Assembly (NCBI GenBank): GCA_905480575.1
Contig: CAJQQZ010000103.1
Span: 1-62,504, forward strand
Direction of reading: 5' to 3'
DNA from: an uncultured Alphaproteobacteria bacterium
Lineage (GTDB): Bacteria > Pseudomonadota > Alphaproteobacteria > UBA7985 > CAJQQZ01
DNA: 62,504 nt
Shown: in pieces, positions 62,451 through 62,504 of the stretch
Position numbering within the stretch: the stretch's first letter is position 1
Layout of the letters: each line of letters starts with the position of its first letter
The notes under the pieces: model-generated
What the model was told of the DNA's origin: nothing
The model's input: only the letters and a program-made list of their open reading frames with translations
The model's database searches: none
Program-made: the position numbers and the translations under genes

Positions 62451-62504
62451 ATGCCAGCACCATTGCCATCTGCGCTTCGGGCGCGTTTTCAGCAATACAT
62501 TGAA
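62451..62504 (+). CDS. first 18 codons of a probable IS630-type transposase (cut by window edge)
   Basis: ATG 62451 follows GGGAGGATC and reads MPAPLPSALRARFQQYIE, then leaves the window. I recall this opening from IS630-family transposases (MPAPLPxxLRxRF, before the helix-turn-helix). Only 18 residues are visible, so the identity is a guess. It would place a mobile element at the right edge. Confidence 0.45.
   Translation, partial: MPAPLPSALRARFQQYIE

Noticed and set aside
1-62504. tRNA, rRNA or CRISPR arrays
   Set aside because: Reading for cloverleaf ends, rRNA signatures and regularly spaced repeats gave nothing I could support; a covariance-model scan would be needed to exclude tRNAs firmly.

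Overview
The window looks like a chromosomal segment from a free-living, probably marine, alphaproteobacterium. The evidence is gene order and content: ppiD-trpE-trpG-trpD-trpC-moaC-moeA beside tpiA-secG-pyrG, and lexA convergent with comEC, are blocks I know from many alphaproteobacteria. A class GN sortase with its VIT/vWA partner, a cytochrome-fused membrane urate oxidase (PuuD) and an Amt-type ammonium transporter fit a marine heterotroph. No rRNA, tRNA or CRISPR array was recognised.

Layout. 1-4310: a TPR protein, a small SH3-like secreted protein, an internally deleted amidohydrolase relic and two overlapping Asp/Glu-racemase-family genes. 4484-7250: comEC and lexA. 7494-30076: a purine-degradation region. 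It holds uraH-xdhA-xdhB-xdhC-guaD, then a BMP-type purine/nucleoside ABC transporter (ATPase and two permeases). Three tightly coupled genes of unknown pathway follow (RdhA-like Fe-S protein, M28-like protein, FAD monooxygenase), then two opposite-strand genes, the solute-binding protein of the transporter, a SEC-C protein, an amidase, an EamA exporter, a LysR regulator and puuD-uraD-puuE-allA. 30060-38014 (minus strand): moeA, moaC, trpC, trpD, trpG, trpE, ppiD. 38217-41553: tpiA, secG, pyrG and a ferredoxin. 41616-51495: a 5'-nucleotidase-like protein, mnmA, a structured noncoding stretch leading into an RtcB-family gene, a dapA homologue behind a possible leader-peptide attenuator, an agmatinase-family gene, an alpha/beta hydrolase and a DegT aminotransferase. 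51738-57832: a secreted lipase-like protein, the sortase/target pair and a GMC oxidoreductase. 58162-62504: an ammonium transporter with a tiny membrane partner, a nitrilase, an M24 peptidase-like protein, a cyclic-nucleotide-binding protein and the first codons of a probable transposase.

How the parts fit. Imported purines can be deaminated (GuaD), oxidised to urate (XdhAB, matured by XdhC with cofactor made through MoaC and MoeA), opened to allantoin (PuuD, UraH, UraD) and carried to allantoate (PuuE). AllA acts on ureidoglycolate. The enzyme between allantoate and ureidoglycolate is not recognisable here. The purine block sits exactly where moeA and lexA are normally neighbours, so it looks like an insertion into a conserved operon junction.

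The best leads for undescribed biology are the three-gene module at 16756-20089, the structured RNA-like region plus micro-ORF before the RtcB gene (44391-44942), the leader/terminator architecture before dapA, and the Amt-associated small membrane protein.
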